Assembly (NCBI GenBank): GCA_030544215.1 | Contig: JARZZO010000013.1 | Location: forward strand, 44,031,196 to 44,095,195 | DNA: 64,000 bases | Source: Zantedeschia hybrid cultivar | Lineage: Eukaryota; Streptophyta; Magnoliopsida; Alismatales; Araceae | Direction of reading: 5' to 3' | Shown: one piece after another, positions 22,108 to 34,400 of the stretch | Layout of the letters: every line of letters begins with the position of its first letter | Numbering within the stretch: the stretch's first letter is position 1 | Notes under the pieces: generated by a model | Told to the model about the DNA's origin: nothing | The model's database searches: none | What the model saw: the letters and a program-made list of their open reading frames with translations, nothing else | Position numbers and translations under genes: made by a program

Positions 22108-24162
22108 TATCCAAGTTTTTTTAAAATTAATAAAATCCCAAGGGCTTATCCGATGTCCTAGATAAGTTTCGGGTATTTTAAGGCTATTTTTTATTTTTTA
22201 ATAATTTTTTTACCTTTCTTTACAATAAAATGGGGGAATCGGACCGGATCGGTCGGAATCGGATCAGATTGGCCGATCCGATCGGTCCAGACCCAGACCG
22301 ATCTGTGTCCAATCCCCGAGTTTTCCTTCCTTGCTTTCTTTAAAACTATAATACAATCAGTAAATGTTTATTTAAAAAAAACGCAATCATGTTTACATGT
22401 TAAATGTATGCTCCTGTAGAAAGTTTCTAATTATTTATGCATTTGTTTAAATGCTAAAAAAATATTAATATTAATATTTATTTTTGTTAACAAAATAGTG
22501 GATTGAGTTGGTTTTGAATTTCATCTTTTTACATTGCGCACATCATAATTCCCAACTTTCTTAACAACATATAAACACTTAAATCATATTTATGAATGTG
22601 CATTTGCATGTGCACTTCAACTTGTTAAATTAAAAAAGAGAGATCACAAAGACTGTAGGAACCCAAACCCAGAGGCCCCAAGATCACCTTCAGCCCTCGA
22701 CCAAGAGCAAAACCCCAAAACCCAGTGAATTACACCCAACAACTGCTAATGGCTTCACCTCCCTTTGGAATTTATCCCTGAATCCTTCCGTAGGTTCCCT
22801 TTGACAAATGAAAGCTCCCTCTTCCTTCCCAATCTTAGACCTTGGCCGCTGGAGTCTATCGTTATTAATCTGGCAATGAGCAAATTAAGAGAGTTTCTGG
22901 ACATTGTATTGCAACTCCTATATTTAAAGCTGTTTCAAGTTATTCCACTTAAAACCATGGCCATTGTGGTCTTTTTGAGTGCATTTCTGTTCATCATAAC
23001 TTATCTGCTTTCCAACCTCCTTAGTTTCCTTGACCTTGGTCTTGGTCTTATAACTTTATTGGAATTTTGGAAGTCAACTTTTGAAATGAATGATCGATTT
23101 AGGAGGAGATGTCTGCTTGTCAGGATAGTTGGCCTTGGTCTTACAAAGTTTATTGGAAGTTTATGCTTGAAATATATAAATACCTTTTTTCAAACAAAAA
23201 ATGAAATATGTGCACTGGGCTAGTCTGAAGAACTTCTGTCCATCTTCATAAGTTGCTCATTATTTATAGCTATTACTATTAGCCTTTGTACCTTGTCCTT
23301 CTCTGTCATGCATGTTGCCACATCATTCTTTTCCCTCAAATAACATGAAAGGCTTTTTGTTGTGTTGCGGCTGAAGGCATATGGCTTGACTCTCTGCTAG
23401 AAGGCATGCATTATGTCTATGATACAATCTCTCCTCCTCACCCTCCATCCAACAAAAATGAAGAGGAAGATATGATAAAATAAAATAAACAAATGCATCA
23501 ATCTAGGTTAATGGCCACTAACACAAGATGTTAATTGTCAGTTTTCATGGGTATTTGTTAGGGTATCAGTTGTTTTTTGCTGTTTCACAAACATTGTTTA
23601 CGGTCCTTCATCTATCTTGTTTCTAATGCCATTATGATTTGCTTTAACTTGAAAATGTCATGCCTGTGATTTAGATTATTCATCCTTAGGGTGCTTTCCG
23701 ATTTCTGAGGCATTCCCCATGCCTTGATTCCTAACTGATGAACTTCAACAGGTAAAAACTTTGAAAAGGTATGTGAGATGTGCCATATTACTGTGAACAA
23801 GACCCCCATATTTGGCGACAACGGTACAATTTCTCCTGGAGGAGTGAGGATTGGTGAGTCCCTTCTCCTTTTGGTTTGACCTGTTGTATGAGTTTCAAGG
23901 TGATGGCTCTAACATTTTCCCTTCTTTGACATGCTCAGGTACACCAGCTATGACAACAAGAGGTTGTTTGGAGGGAGATTTTGAGATGATTGCTGAGTTT
24001 CTTCTCAGAGCTGCACAAATTGCAAGTAATGTACAGAGAGAGCATGGGAAATTGCAAAAGGATGTCAGTAAGGGTCTGCAGAACAACAGGGAGTTAATTG
24101 ATCTTCGAAACCGTGTTGAGGCATTCGCCATGCAGTTCGCCATGCCAGGATTTGATATTTGA
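17949..24162 (+). CDS. SHM7: Serine hydroxymethyltransferase, plant SHM6/SHM7 class
   Basis: PLP enzyme interconverting serine and glycine with tetrahydrofolate. Four exons: 17949-18926, 20784-21189, 23752-23853 and 23939-24162. All introns are GT-AG and together the exons encode 569 aa in frame. The start MDITSPQSTISLGF matches the N-terminus of Arabidopsis SHM6/7 as I recall it; an in-frame upstream Met (17655) lies in the leader. Residues 1 to about 115 form an acidic/Ser-rich extension with CLRKRK and PAKRA basic patches, unlike short cytosolic SHMTs. Core motifs are ELIASENF (135-142), LTNKYSEG (155-162), RYYIGNHYID (167-176), VLMCDMAHISGLVAA (311-325) and STTHKSLRGPRGG with PLP lysine K344. 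The usual GGNE/GGTE after RYY is IGNH, a trait of this class. Introns 1 and 2 are 1.86 and 2.56 kb; intron 2 holds a transposon. SHM6 versus SHM7 cannot be separated here. Confidence 0.95.
18927..20783 (+). other. SHMT intron 1 (1857 bp)
   Basis: Starts GTATTG after GLVAAK and ends TTTCGCAG before the ECLSPFDY codons. The interior is AT-rich with a poly-T run near 20207-20221. No transposon boundaries were recognised. Confidence 0.85.
21651..22333. mobile_element. GATCGG-rich TIR element in SHMT intron 2
   Basis: The ends are CAAGGAAGGCAGAATCGG and, reverse-complemented, CAAGGAAGGAAAACTCGGGG. They are flanked by CTTTCTTT on both sides (21643-21650 and 22334-22341), extendable to GCTTTCTTT. 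Subterminal zones (21680-21820 and 22235-22310) are packed with GATCGG/CCGATC palindromic words; the centre holds the poly-C run. An 8-bp duplication fits hAT, 9 bp fits Mutator. There is no transposase. It is related to the MITE at 1110-1275. Confidence 0.7.
22070..22103. repeat. Poly-C homopolymer, 34 nt
   Basis: An uninterrupted run of C inside the transposon in SHMT intron 2. It is long enough that its exact length should be treated as uncertain. Confidence 0.9.
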
Positions 24163-24695
24163 AGGGTTACCCTGGAACTCAGGACAGTTGTTGTTTGTAC
24201 TTGCAAGCTGCATTTGCGTAGGCTGTAGGTCCAGCTGCCTCGTCATTTTCTGTTTTGTTTGTGTTCATACTTTTGTATATTCCAGGATCATTACATGGTT
24301 ATGTAATCAACACTAGTTGTCTTCTTGTTCATGAGAAATCATTGATCAAGGTTGAGTTGACCATAGTGAATATAGAAAGAATTCTGAAAAATTATCATTG
24401 TGATGAATAGTGACTGATTATCTATAATAACCATCAGCCGTTTTGCTTGTGGATCAAAAATTAAGCTGTGCGGCTTCATGCTGAGGCTGAGCGTCTATGA
24501 TTGGTAGCTTCTCTTGCTCTTATTTGTAGCTTGCTGTTGCCTTTTATCCTGGTTTAACCATGCCGTTTCTTTTGCCAATATTTGTTATTATTACAAGTGC
24601 TCCATGTTGCTGCAAGCATTTTCCTTTTCCTTCTGCTTTTTTATGAGTTGTTTAAGGTCCATGTTCTCATTTACTGGACTGGCCGCAATTAACTT

Positions 24696-24842
24696 GACGA
24701 GGGAACGGGATTGTCTGGACTCTCCCTAGACTCATCAAGAGGGGGACGAATGGGTCATTTATCTTTGAAATGATGTGGGGGATTAAGTACACCCCCGCTC
24801 TTGGTGAGGCGCACAGGGTCTAGACAATCCCGTTCCCTTGAC
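24696..24842. mobile_element. MITE with ~28-bp TIRs (GACGAGGGAACGGGATTGTC)
   Basis: The left end GACGAGGGAACGGGATTGTC and the reverse-complemented right end GTCAAGGGAACGGGATTGTC match almost fully and continue into TGGAC/TAGAC. About 147 bp, non-coding, located just downstream of the SHMT gene. No clear target duplication was seen. Confidence 0.7.
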
Positions 24843-25266
24843 TAGGAAATCAAAGCAGGCAGCGAACTACAAAAGCTTGTTGCACCTGCTTAGCCGGATT
24901 ATTTGTTGCTCGGTGAAGGTGAGGTAGGAAGATAGCGTTTCCAACATGAAGGAACGAGGGAATGCAAAAACACCAAATCCGCGTTGTGCCCACAATGTAG
25001 AAAGTGACGAGGCTTCCCTATGGTTACCCAGCAGTTTATGTGCTGCCATTACAGCCTTGTTTGCTTTGAATATAAAAGGCCGGAATCTCCAAATTTATTT
25101 TCTTTTAACTGGGATAACCTATTCAAGTCTCTAGATTCATTTTGTTTGCGTTGACGTAAAACACCAAAAGCTTTTACAAAAGAGATATCGTTCTCGAGAA
25201 GATTGTCTTTGAAGAAAAAAATGTTAACGATTATTATTAATTTTAAGTGACACGGCATCAAGGCCA

Positions 25267-25339
25267 GCGCCCGTGGCCTAATGGATAAGGCGTCTGACTT
25301 CTAATCAGGCGATTGTGGGTTCGAGTCCCACCGGGCGTG
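25267..25339 (+). tRNA. trnR-UCU: tRNA-Arg (anticodon UCU)
   Basis: 73 nt with no intron. Acceptor stem GCGCCCG pairs with CGGGCGT, discriminator G. D arm GGCCTAATGGATAAGGC. Anticodon stem TCTGA/TCAGG encloses loop CTTCTAA, so the anticodon is TCT at 25300-25302. T arm GTGGGTTCGAGTCCCAC. Internal A and B boxes (TGGCCTAATGG, GGTTCGAGTCC) are intact and a T-rich pol III terminator follows from about 25353. It decodes AGA. The nuclear-type sequence and terminator argue for a functional nuclear gene. Confidence 0.97.
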
Positions 25340-25416
25340 ATAGCGACTTCGTTTTCTTTTTTTTTTGGTCAGCCTTTAAATTAACGGCCCTTGAGAGATC
25401 ACCAGCTTTAGGCTGT

Positions 25417-25960
25417 TCAGCTTTTCGCATATTAGGATCTGAAGAATGTTGGTATATCTTATTTAAACATTGAGACTTAGGAGCTGTTTATTTCATTGTA
25501 AAGTTTGGTAATTCTCCGCTTCCAAAATCATTGATTTTAAATCAATAAAATTTTGTAGTTTTAAAATCACAACATTTATTTTATTGCTTGTAAAACATTC
25601 AGCTTTTGGCATATTAGGAATTGAAGAATGTTATCTTATTTTAAAAATTGACACTGAAGCTGTCTGTCTCATTGTAAAATTTTGTAATTCTTCGGTCCAA
25701 AATCATTGATTTTAAATCAATACAATTTTATAGCAAAACATTTATTTTATTGCTTGCAAAACAAAAATATATATTCTTACTTTTGTTTACAGTGGACCTT
25801 TCTAGAAATCAAAACAAGGAAATGAGCTGCTAAGTAGACAAGGTCAAAAGGTATTCTGTTTTACACTACTTTACATCATATGAAACATTAAAAAATACTA
25901 TAAAATGAAACAACTTTTCCAGACTATGTTGTTTTAAAAACAAACAATTCCTTGTAATAT
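25417..25960. mobile_element. CTGTTTGTTT-family MITE with internal tandem duplication
   Basis: GTTCAGCTTTTCGCATATTAGG (25417) recurs as ATTCAGCTTTTGGCATATTAGG (25598), giving a ~181-bp duplication of the flank plus the MITE 5' end (CTGTTTATTTCATTGTAAA; GTCTGTCTCATTGTAAAA). The remainder follows the same order as the copies at 26960-27596: AATCATTGATTTTAAA, TTTACAGTGGACCTTT, AAAACAAGGAAATGAGCTG, TTTTACACTAC and the end AAAACAAACAATTCC. Non-coding. Confidence 0.65.
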
Positions 25961-26959
25961 ATTTTTATTGGGTAGCTTCTTTAACATATTTCTGTTCAAT
26001 TTTTTGATCGGTATTTTTAAGAGGTAGCGGCTAATAAAAAAATTGGTGGAATATCAAGGAATAGAATACGGCAAAAAAATATAATTTGTTTGTGTATTTC
26101 TTAATATTTGGTGTACAGTACATACCTGGGTCTTGAGGTTTGACCAAATTGCTGGGGCACTCATTTTTCTCCAATTTTGTTTCTTCATCTAAAACCATTA
26201 TAAATTAAAATCTAAAAATTTTCAAATTGATGATTCTAAAATTAAATTACAACACATCGAACAATACGTATGAAAAGAGATGGATCAAAGCTATAAATCC
26301 CAAAGTTAAAGAGATCAAGTTATTTCTAGCTCTACTACGCTTGCGCCATTTATTATGTCTCCACCATTTATTGGGGAAGGACTTCAAATACTTGGCCAAT
26401 TGCAAACTAATGGAAGCCCATAAAAACTGATCACGATAAGTTTTCCTTATACAATGCAATGGTAATCTTGATCTTAATTATTCCAAAATCAAATTAGTTA
26501 TAACCACTCACATTCAACATTTTCCATGTTGAAACTTGAAAGTGGAAGCTAAAAGTTAACTTCAAACTTTAAAAAATTGCCAAACATGACCTACTAACCT
26601 TGCACATAAGCTCACTTTGACGGCGGTATGGCTTGTTTGGATTAGTCGTTATGAGACTGTTTATGCCGGAGTAAGAAACATTTTGGTTTAAAATACCTTT
26701 TAAGTTATGTCAGAATAAGGCAGAATAAGCAGTTGTATCTTTTTAACTAGAATGATTTATTTCACTTATTCCAAGAACAACTCATTCTTGCCTGCAGCCC
26801 ATGTGGAATAAGATATTTCACCTATCAAATCAAATGTTATCCTATTCTACGGAATAAGCCACTCCATCCCCACCCTCGGAGCCCTTTTAACCTTCCACTA
26901 CTTTGCTCTTTGGTGCACGTGCGTAAGAAAGTGCAAAGACTAAAAGGTTCTTTGTTTTA

Positions 26960-27596
26960 GGGACTGTTTGTTTTAGTGTAAAACTTTGTAAATCATCGGT
27001 TTCAAAATCACTGGTTTCAAAACAAGTAAAATTTTCTTATTTTAGAATCAGAAAATATTTGTTTGGTTGTTTGTAAAATAAAATAAGAGGGATGCTTCAA
27101 TCTTTATGTTTTGGTTTACAGTGGACTTTTGCTGTAAACTAAAACAAGGGAATCGAACTGTCAAGTGGACAGACAAGGCCATACATAATTTTACTATACA
27201 TTGTTTTACATCATTCCAAACAACTGAAAATATTGTAAAATGAAACAATTGTTTCAAATTACACTGTTTTACGCTAAAACAAACAATTATTTTAGCGTAG
27301 AACAACATAATTTGAAACAATTGTTTTATTTTACAGTGTTTTCAGTTGTTTAGAATAATGTAAAATAATGTATAGTAAAATCCTATCTGGACCTTATCTG
27401 TCCACTTGACAGCCCAATTCCCTTGTTTTGATTTACAACAAAGACCCACTGTAAACCAAAACACGAAGATTAAAAGCATCCCTCTTGTTTTATTTTACAA
27501 ACAACCAAACAAACATTTCCTTATTCTAAAATAAGAAAATTTCACTTGTTTTGAAACCAGTGATTTATAAAATTTTACACTAAAACAAACAACCCC
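26960..27596. mobile_element. Two MITE copies head-to-head forming a ~637-bp palindrome
   Basis: Copy 1 (about 26960-27288) starts GGGACTGTTTGTTTTAGTG and ends CGCTAAAACAAACAATTA. Copy 2 (about 27289-27596) is the same sequence inverted, ending TACACTAAAACAAACAACCCC. Matching inner blocks occur in both arms in mirrored order, such as GTGGACTTTTGCTGTAAAC versus TTTACAACAAAGACCCAC, and GTCAAGTGGACAGACAAGG versus GTCCACTTGAC. Arms look roughly 85-90% alike by eye. A transcript of either strand would fold into a long hairpin. Confidence 0.85.
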
Positions 27597-30584
27597 AAAG
27601 TCACCAAATGAAACAGAACCAAAGAATGCTGTACATAGCCAATAGCTAATTATTCTATAGGATGGCAACACTCTTTGATGGGTGGATCCTCAATGACTAA
27701 GATAACACTAGGACAATACAAAATATTCAAGTTCTCCATTGTTCAAGTAGCAACAATTTATTATTCAATCCCCAATTGAAGAGTTTATGGGAAAAAAAAA
27801 ATGACCGACCAGTCATATAGCAAATTTCTGCATTCCATTCAATATGAGGCCTGGATTGTAGCAAATTCTATAAAAAATGGTTCTATTTCCTCACAACGCC
27901 AACAAATTTATTCATAAGTTCTTCCTATCAAGCTTAGTTAATTTATATACAAACTGATAGTAAAAGAAAGGACATACGAATCCAGGTAAGGATGATTCGG
28001 CAACAGATTTGTTAACGATGCAAATTGTGCTTCTACATGGCTTCTATTCTGGCCACATATCTAACATTGCCACGCCAATAAAAAAACAATCACTCAGTGC
28101 ACACTGATAGTTTTTGCAGCAGTTGTTGTTCTATGCATTTAACATCGATAACTTTTTGCAGATGTTGTTCTATGTCTTTTCGTCCTTCACATCTCTCGTC
28201 ATTCTGCTGTTCCTACAAGAATACCATAAGATGAAATTAGCAATCCGCATAAACAAGCTATCAATTCCAAATACCCACATGAAAACAAAAGTAGACAAAA
28301 CCCTGCTTGCAGTCAACAAAATGCAAGGCCTGCAGGCAAAGAGCAAAAATCATATTGTACTTAAATTAAACTGCATTCACATTGACAATCATGAAACTAA
28401 CTTCCCGATTTCTTTGCCTCATTATGTATTGTATTAGCCATGTTTTAATTATTCTTATCCACTGTGATTATCTAACTTTTCCATGCCAACACAGACTGCA
28501 GGGAAGAATTGCACAAGTTATCATGATTAGTAATTAAATGTTCATAGAATCAATGGCGAAAGCCTTGAAGTTAACATTTTTCCATGGGGTTGTCTGAAAC
28601 CCAAACGATTTAAGAAATCCATGGAAGAACAGGACAAAACTTTCCATATCCATCCATATTTAATGTGTTTGGAACCGAACAGAGGGGAGAGGATAAAACA
28701 CCTTTCCCTTCGATCAGCTGACATGCGTTGGTTGTTTATATCATAAAAATGTGGGGAACCAAAAATAAGGGGCTACAGTTGCAACTTCCCGTCTTCTTAC
28801 CTTATCTACCTTTTTGCTGGATTACTAAGGGTCCCAGGGGACAAACACACTGCAGGCCATGGGCTGCTTGAATGTGCCATTCTGCCCCGCTAGGCCTGGG
28901 AACAAAGACATGTCATGCCACAAGCCTGGGTGGCATTTGAACCCAAACTCCAGACCATTCAACGGAATGAAAAATCGAATGAAGCTCACTGGGCATATGA
29001 GCAGCGGGAAAAAGAACACCCCCCCCCCCCACCCCCCCAAAAAAAAGTAAAAAAAATGAGGGTTCAACCTTGAAACCTTAGTTTGAACGTTGGCCTACTG
29101 GATTTACGGTGCTCAGTAACATTATTGTTTTAGTTTTATTGAAAGTGGTTGGCACCACATATTCATGAAAGAAAATTGAACAAGTAAAGCCCTTCAAAAC
29201 CCAAAAAAAATTATACATCATATGAAATAAAAAACTGAATTCCCAAAAAAGCAGACACCTTCTACATTTACACAAAACCGATATCTACACTCCCTAAAAA
29301 GGCTGGGGAATCAACAGAAATGATTCCCAAATTCTCAGCACAGAGCTTCACTATTCGTTCGATCATCACAATGCAGACCAGAGCATCCTTTTGAATACTC
29401 TTGAAGATTCAATTGTTTCATTCTGTTCACAACAGTGACGTGACATGAGAAGGATCCACCACACTGTCCTGTCTACCTTGAGAGGCCCCCTCCTCCTGTG
29501 TTTGCTGAAAAAGACCTTTCACATCCGCTGGTGAAGGTCAAAGAACACCAGTGACAGCATAAACCCTTTCCTTTACCTATGTGGAGAAAGATCACCAAAG
29601 TGCTTGATAGGTCAGCAACTCCCGGCGACCAAACACAGAACAAGAAGGCTGAATGTCAGGCAAGCAAGCTACCAAATGATCATGTAGGATGCGTAAATTT
29701 AGCCACCCTCCAGACCAGAATTTTGATTTTCAGTGGTGTGGGTCGTTTCCAATCTACTCCTGCCACTGGACATCTGCAATCCCCATCCAAATTAACCAGT
29801 GAGCAAACTTATCAGAGAAATTGCACCCCTTCTACCACCGCCAGATCCACTGGTCTCTCTTCCTGGAGAAGCCCCCTGTTATTGATTTTCTCCAGCAGTG
29901 AGGCTGCAGACACAATTCTGATTTCAGAGGAGGCCTTCTAAAGGATGATACCAACATACCTCTCCCTCTGTGGCATCTAAATAGACACCACAGCCCTTAG
30001 TTTCCTTCTCTTTCCATTGACAATTAAGAAAAAGGAGATGCATATGCCCTTTTTTTGTATTCTGACATCCATAATCCTTGGTCTCAAACAACATATGTCA
30101 GAAGTGGGAAAACCAGGGTTTCAGTAAAACTGCTTTCAAAGGTGTGAAACAACCTACTTTTGGAAAGCTCGGTCACCAAATACTATGTTTTCAAGTCTTC
30201 CCAATTGTATGACCTTGGCCTCTTGAAAGTCGCACACATATGGTGCCACACTGTTTTAAAAGGTGGGGCTTAGAGTCCATTTGGTTCTACGTAAAATAAT
30301 ATTCGAATGGAAAAAGTAAAGAAACAAATTTACAGGGAAAATGAAAACAAAATTTGTCATTTGGTACCTATAAAAATATTTTCAGCTGCTTTGGAAAAGG
30401 GCATTCGGTCTCATCTACATAACATCTTTATTTTTTTAATGGTACAAGTATAAAACTGTACATGCTTAAGGGTATAAGAATAAAATTGTAACATCTTAGG
30501 TTTTTACAGGTAATTTCCAAAGGTCTCTTTTTCTGCCATATTCACAGCTTGCATTTGCCTTGTACAAAAAATGCACCCCAGTGG
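27597..30584. other. Intergenic region, no gene recognised
   Basis: AT-rich DNA with occasional moderate-complexity stretches and a C-rich run at about 29018-29038 (CCCCCCCCCCACCCCCCC). Open frames such as 28114-28437 and 29579-29941 show no known motif or splice-supported homology. The L1 insertion site with its left TSD copy closes the region. Confidence 0.45.
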
Positions 30585-31479
30585 TGTGGTTCCGAGGCGG
30601 AGGTTGAGCAGGGTATTGAAGGGAGCTCGGGTGTTGGGCTTCCGGGTGAGGAAGATGAACAGGCGCGGGGAGCTCCGGATTTGATAGGAGATCCGATACG
30701 TAAGGAACATATCATATCGGATCCTGACTTAACCTTGAACCGGGACTCGATTCGTCCGGTTCAGTCGTCTGAACCTAATCCGGCCCCGAACCGTCGTCTT
30801 CCCCGAGCTCTCATCGCATTTCACGAAGAACAGAGTACCGGAAGGGAGATTGCTCCGGCCAGAGGAGAGAGATTTTCTGCAGTGTGGGTACAGCAAGATG
30901 ATGCATCTTACTCGAGGTGTGGCCAGGTTGATATAGGTCCTAGCTGGACTGATGGAAGGGGGATGGGGAATAATATTGGTCTTCCGGAGGTCCAACTTCT
31001 TAAGCTTTCAGGGAAGGGATGGAATAGTGTCAGAAAGGAGGGGTCGTCTCAGGAAGAGATAGGAGCAATTGTTACATACAGTTTGCAAGATAAACTGGAA
31101 GAAGAAGGATCGGAAAAGGTTAAAAGAGACAGGGAGTTGCAGAAAGAGACTCAGGCCAAACAGATTACGACATATGAAAGCAGTGAGGTTCCGTTGGCAG
31201 TAAATTTGTGTGATGAGGAAGAAGTCTGGAGGAATGAAATTGTGCCAATTTGGACAGCGAATAGGGGTGTCATTTGAAGGCAGGGAAGACATGGTCATGA
31301 ACTTTCTCAAGAAATTGAGAAGGAATGCCATCCTACAACAATCAGCTAAGAGGAAAGGTACGGGTGGTGGAATGAAGATTGGAAAAAGAGAAGCAAGTTT
31401 TGTGAGTAACAATGAAGTCCTGGACAGCTTAAGAGGGAAGAAGACCAAGGATAAAGGGAAACATGTTGTTACACTATGA
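30585..31479 (+). pseudogene. L1 ORF1, C-terminal part, frameshifted
   Basis: The first frame runs to a stop at 31275-31277; the second frame (from 31210) continues to 31479. It carries GQRIGVSFEGRED, a segment common near the end of plant L1 ORF1. The frame change falls near 31225-31240. No DUF4283 or CCHC knuckle is present, because the copy starts inside ORF1. Confidence 0.6.
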
Positions 31480-34400
31480 ATTTGATCTCATGGAACATTA
31501 GGGGCCTCAATGGGGACTTCAAGAGGAGAGCTGTAAAAGATTTGGTGTATTCTCAGCATCTGGACTGCATCTGTTTACAGGAAACCAAGATGGCCAATAT
31601 TGATAAATCTGTCTTAAGTAGAATATGTGGGTCCAAGTTAAATGAGGTGGCAGTTTTTCCAGCAGAAGGAAGTAAAGGAGGGCAATTAGTGATTTGGGAT
31701 GGAAACAGGTTCGAGGGTAATGTCTGTGATTTAGGCAAATTCAGCATTTCGGTTGCCTTTAAACATAAGAATAGAATCTCTAATAATGACTGCTGGGTCA
31801 TTACTTCTGTGTATGGACCCCACACTGATAAACAGAGGGAGGAATTTGTACAAGATCTATACAGGTTGCATAGTCTTTTCCCGAAAACCTGGTGTATCTT
31901 GGGAGATTTTAATTGTGTAAGGTTTCCATGGGAAAGGACTGGTAGGCAGAGATGGAGCAATAGCATGGATAATTTTAATCAGTGGATCAGAGATGTTCAA
32001 TTAATAGAGGTGGATGACCCAAACAAAAATTATACCTGGTCTAATTTACAGCAGGATAGCATCCAATCTAAGATTGACAGAGTTTTGATCTCTCCAGATT
32101 GGTTCAAAAAATTTCCCCTGTCACATGTGAAAGGGTTGTTCAGGTCTGTTTCTGATCATATACCCTTGCTTATTATGATGGAGGATAAGAGGAGGAGCTC
32201 CAGAATTTTCAGATATGAATTGAAATGGCAAAGGGAAGTGGGATTCAAGGAAATGGTTGGTAATTGGTGGCAGCAAGCACCGAAGGCAAATTCTGCAGTG
32301 CTTAATTTCATGGGCAAGCTGAAATGGATAAGGAAATGCTTGAGACAATGGTCTAACCATAATTTTGGAAAGGAAAAGGGAAAAAGGCAGAAATTGATGG
32401 GCAGCATTGAAGAATTAGAATTGAAAAGTGAGGTAGCTGATCTTTCCAATAAAGAGCTTCACTCTTTGAAGGAGTTCCGGAAGATTTACAATGAAGAACT
32501 TTTGAAAGAAGAAATTGGTTGGAAACAAAGAGCTAAGGAGCATTGGCTAAAGGAAGGTGATAAAAACTCTTCTTTCTTCCATGCCATGGCTAGTGCTAAA
32601 AGAAGATACCTGTCTATTGATCATGTCAAAGAAGAAGATAGTGTCATTGAAGATCCCGAGGAGATCAAAAACAGATTTGTGGATTTCTTCAGAAATCTTT
32701 TCTCAGAAGATTTTCTGATAAGACCCCACATACAAGATGGATTACTTCCCAAGTTAGTTGATTCAGAAGCTGTTAAGTTGAGTGAGCCCTTTGTGGAGGA
32801 GGAAGTTAGAATGGCTGTTTTCAGTATGGATCCTAATAAAGCTCCGGGTCCCGACGGATTTTCTCTGGGGTTCTATCAATTCTTTTGGGATGTTATTAAA
32901 GATGATTTGGTTAACCTTGTGCAAGAGTTTTATGACAGGCCGGATAGGATTCGTGCGGTTAATGCTACATATGTTGTTCTTATTCCTAAGTCAGAAGGAG
33001 CGGAAAGAGTGACAGATTTTCGGCCCATTAGCTTGCTCAATGGATGCTATAAGGTTATTGCCAAGATCTTAGCAACCTGATTTAAGAAGGTGATACATAA
33101 ACTTGTGGGCATTAATCAATCAGCATTTATGCAAGGCAGATTTATACTGGATAACTTTATGACAACTTATGAGGTTATACATCATTACAAGATCAGAAAT
33201 AAGCAAGGAGTGTTATTAAAGCTTGACTTTGAGAAGGCTTATGATAGAATCAACTGGAATTGTCTCAAAAAAACAATGATCCTCATGGGTTTCAATGAAA
33301 GATGGGTTAGATGGATAATGAGCTGTATTTCATCCTCTAAGTTTTCTGTATTGAATAGAGAACCGTGTGGATATTTCAGCAGTTCAAGAGGTCTTAGGCA
33401 GGGAGATCCATTGTCTCCGTTTCTGTTTTTGCTTATTGGACATATTTTCAGCTCTCTTTGGGATAATGCTGTTCATCTTGGCCTTATTGAGGGATTCAGA
33501 ATAGGCAGGAGCAACATTCACCTATCTCATCTTCAGTTTGCAGATGATATGCTATTGTTTTCTTCAGGAAGCAAGGAGGATACCCAGAATATCAAGAGTT
33601 TGCTTATTTTGATAGAACTTATCACAGGACTGAGGATCAACTATGAGAAATCAGAAATAGTGGGTTTGAATGTGTCGCAGCCTAGTCTTTTGGAGATTGC
33701 AAATTCCTTAAAGTGCAGAGTGAATTTGTTCCCTATCAAATATTTGGGTCTGCCCTTATCAGATGGTACCTTAAGGGTGAGAGATTGGGATGGTTTGATT
33801 AAGAAATTTGAGAGTAGATTGGAAGGGTGGAAAGGCAACTTTCTTTCAGGAGGAGGGAAAATGATATTGTCAAAATCGGTTCTTTCGTCTTTGGCAATTT
33901 ACCATGCTTCTATATTTAAGATACCTCGAGCAGTGGAAAAAATCATTGAAGCAATTCGAAGTTCCTTTTTTGGTCAGGAGGGAAAAGGGAAAAGAGAGGT
34001 ATACATTTGATCAAATGGAACAATGTTTGCAAAAGCAAGGAGCAAGGAGGAATTGGCCTCTGCGGAGTGGCTACTTTCAACAAAGCAATGCTAGCTAAAT
34101 GGTTGTGGAGAAGGGGTGAACATCCGAATGCACTTTGGGCTGTGATTGTGAAGGATCTTTATTTTCAAGGTGAGAACAAATGGAATTTGTATCCTTCAAC
34201 CAGCTATAATATGTCTTCAATTTGGAAGAATATTGTTAGATGTGCTGAATTCATGGATATTTCGAGTACTATTCAGGTGGGTAATGGGAGGGATACACAG
34301 TTTTGGAGAGATAAATGGTGTTCCAATATGGTCCTTTCTAAGATTTTCAGCAATATCTACAATATAACCCTTCAACAAGAAGCTACAGTAGAGGAAGTGT

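Noticed and set aside
26635..26890. Possible MITE with GGAATAAG/CTTATTCC words
   Set aside because: Internal words resemble the 13.6-kb element but terminal repeats could not be aligned.
30240..30420. Possible MITE around GTCCATTTGGTT
   Set aside because: No matching inverted end or target duplication could be found.
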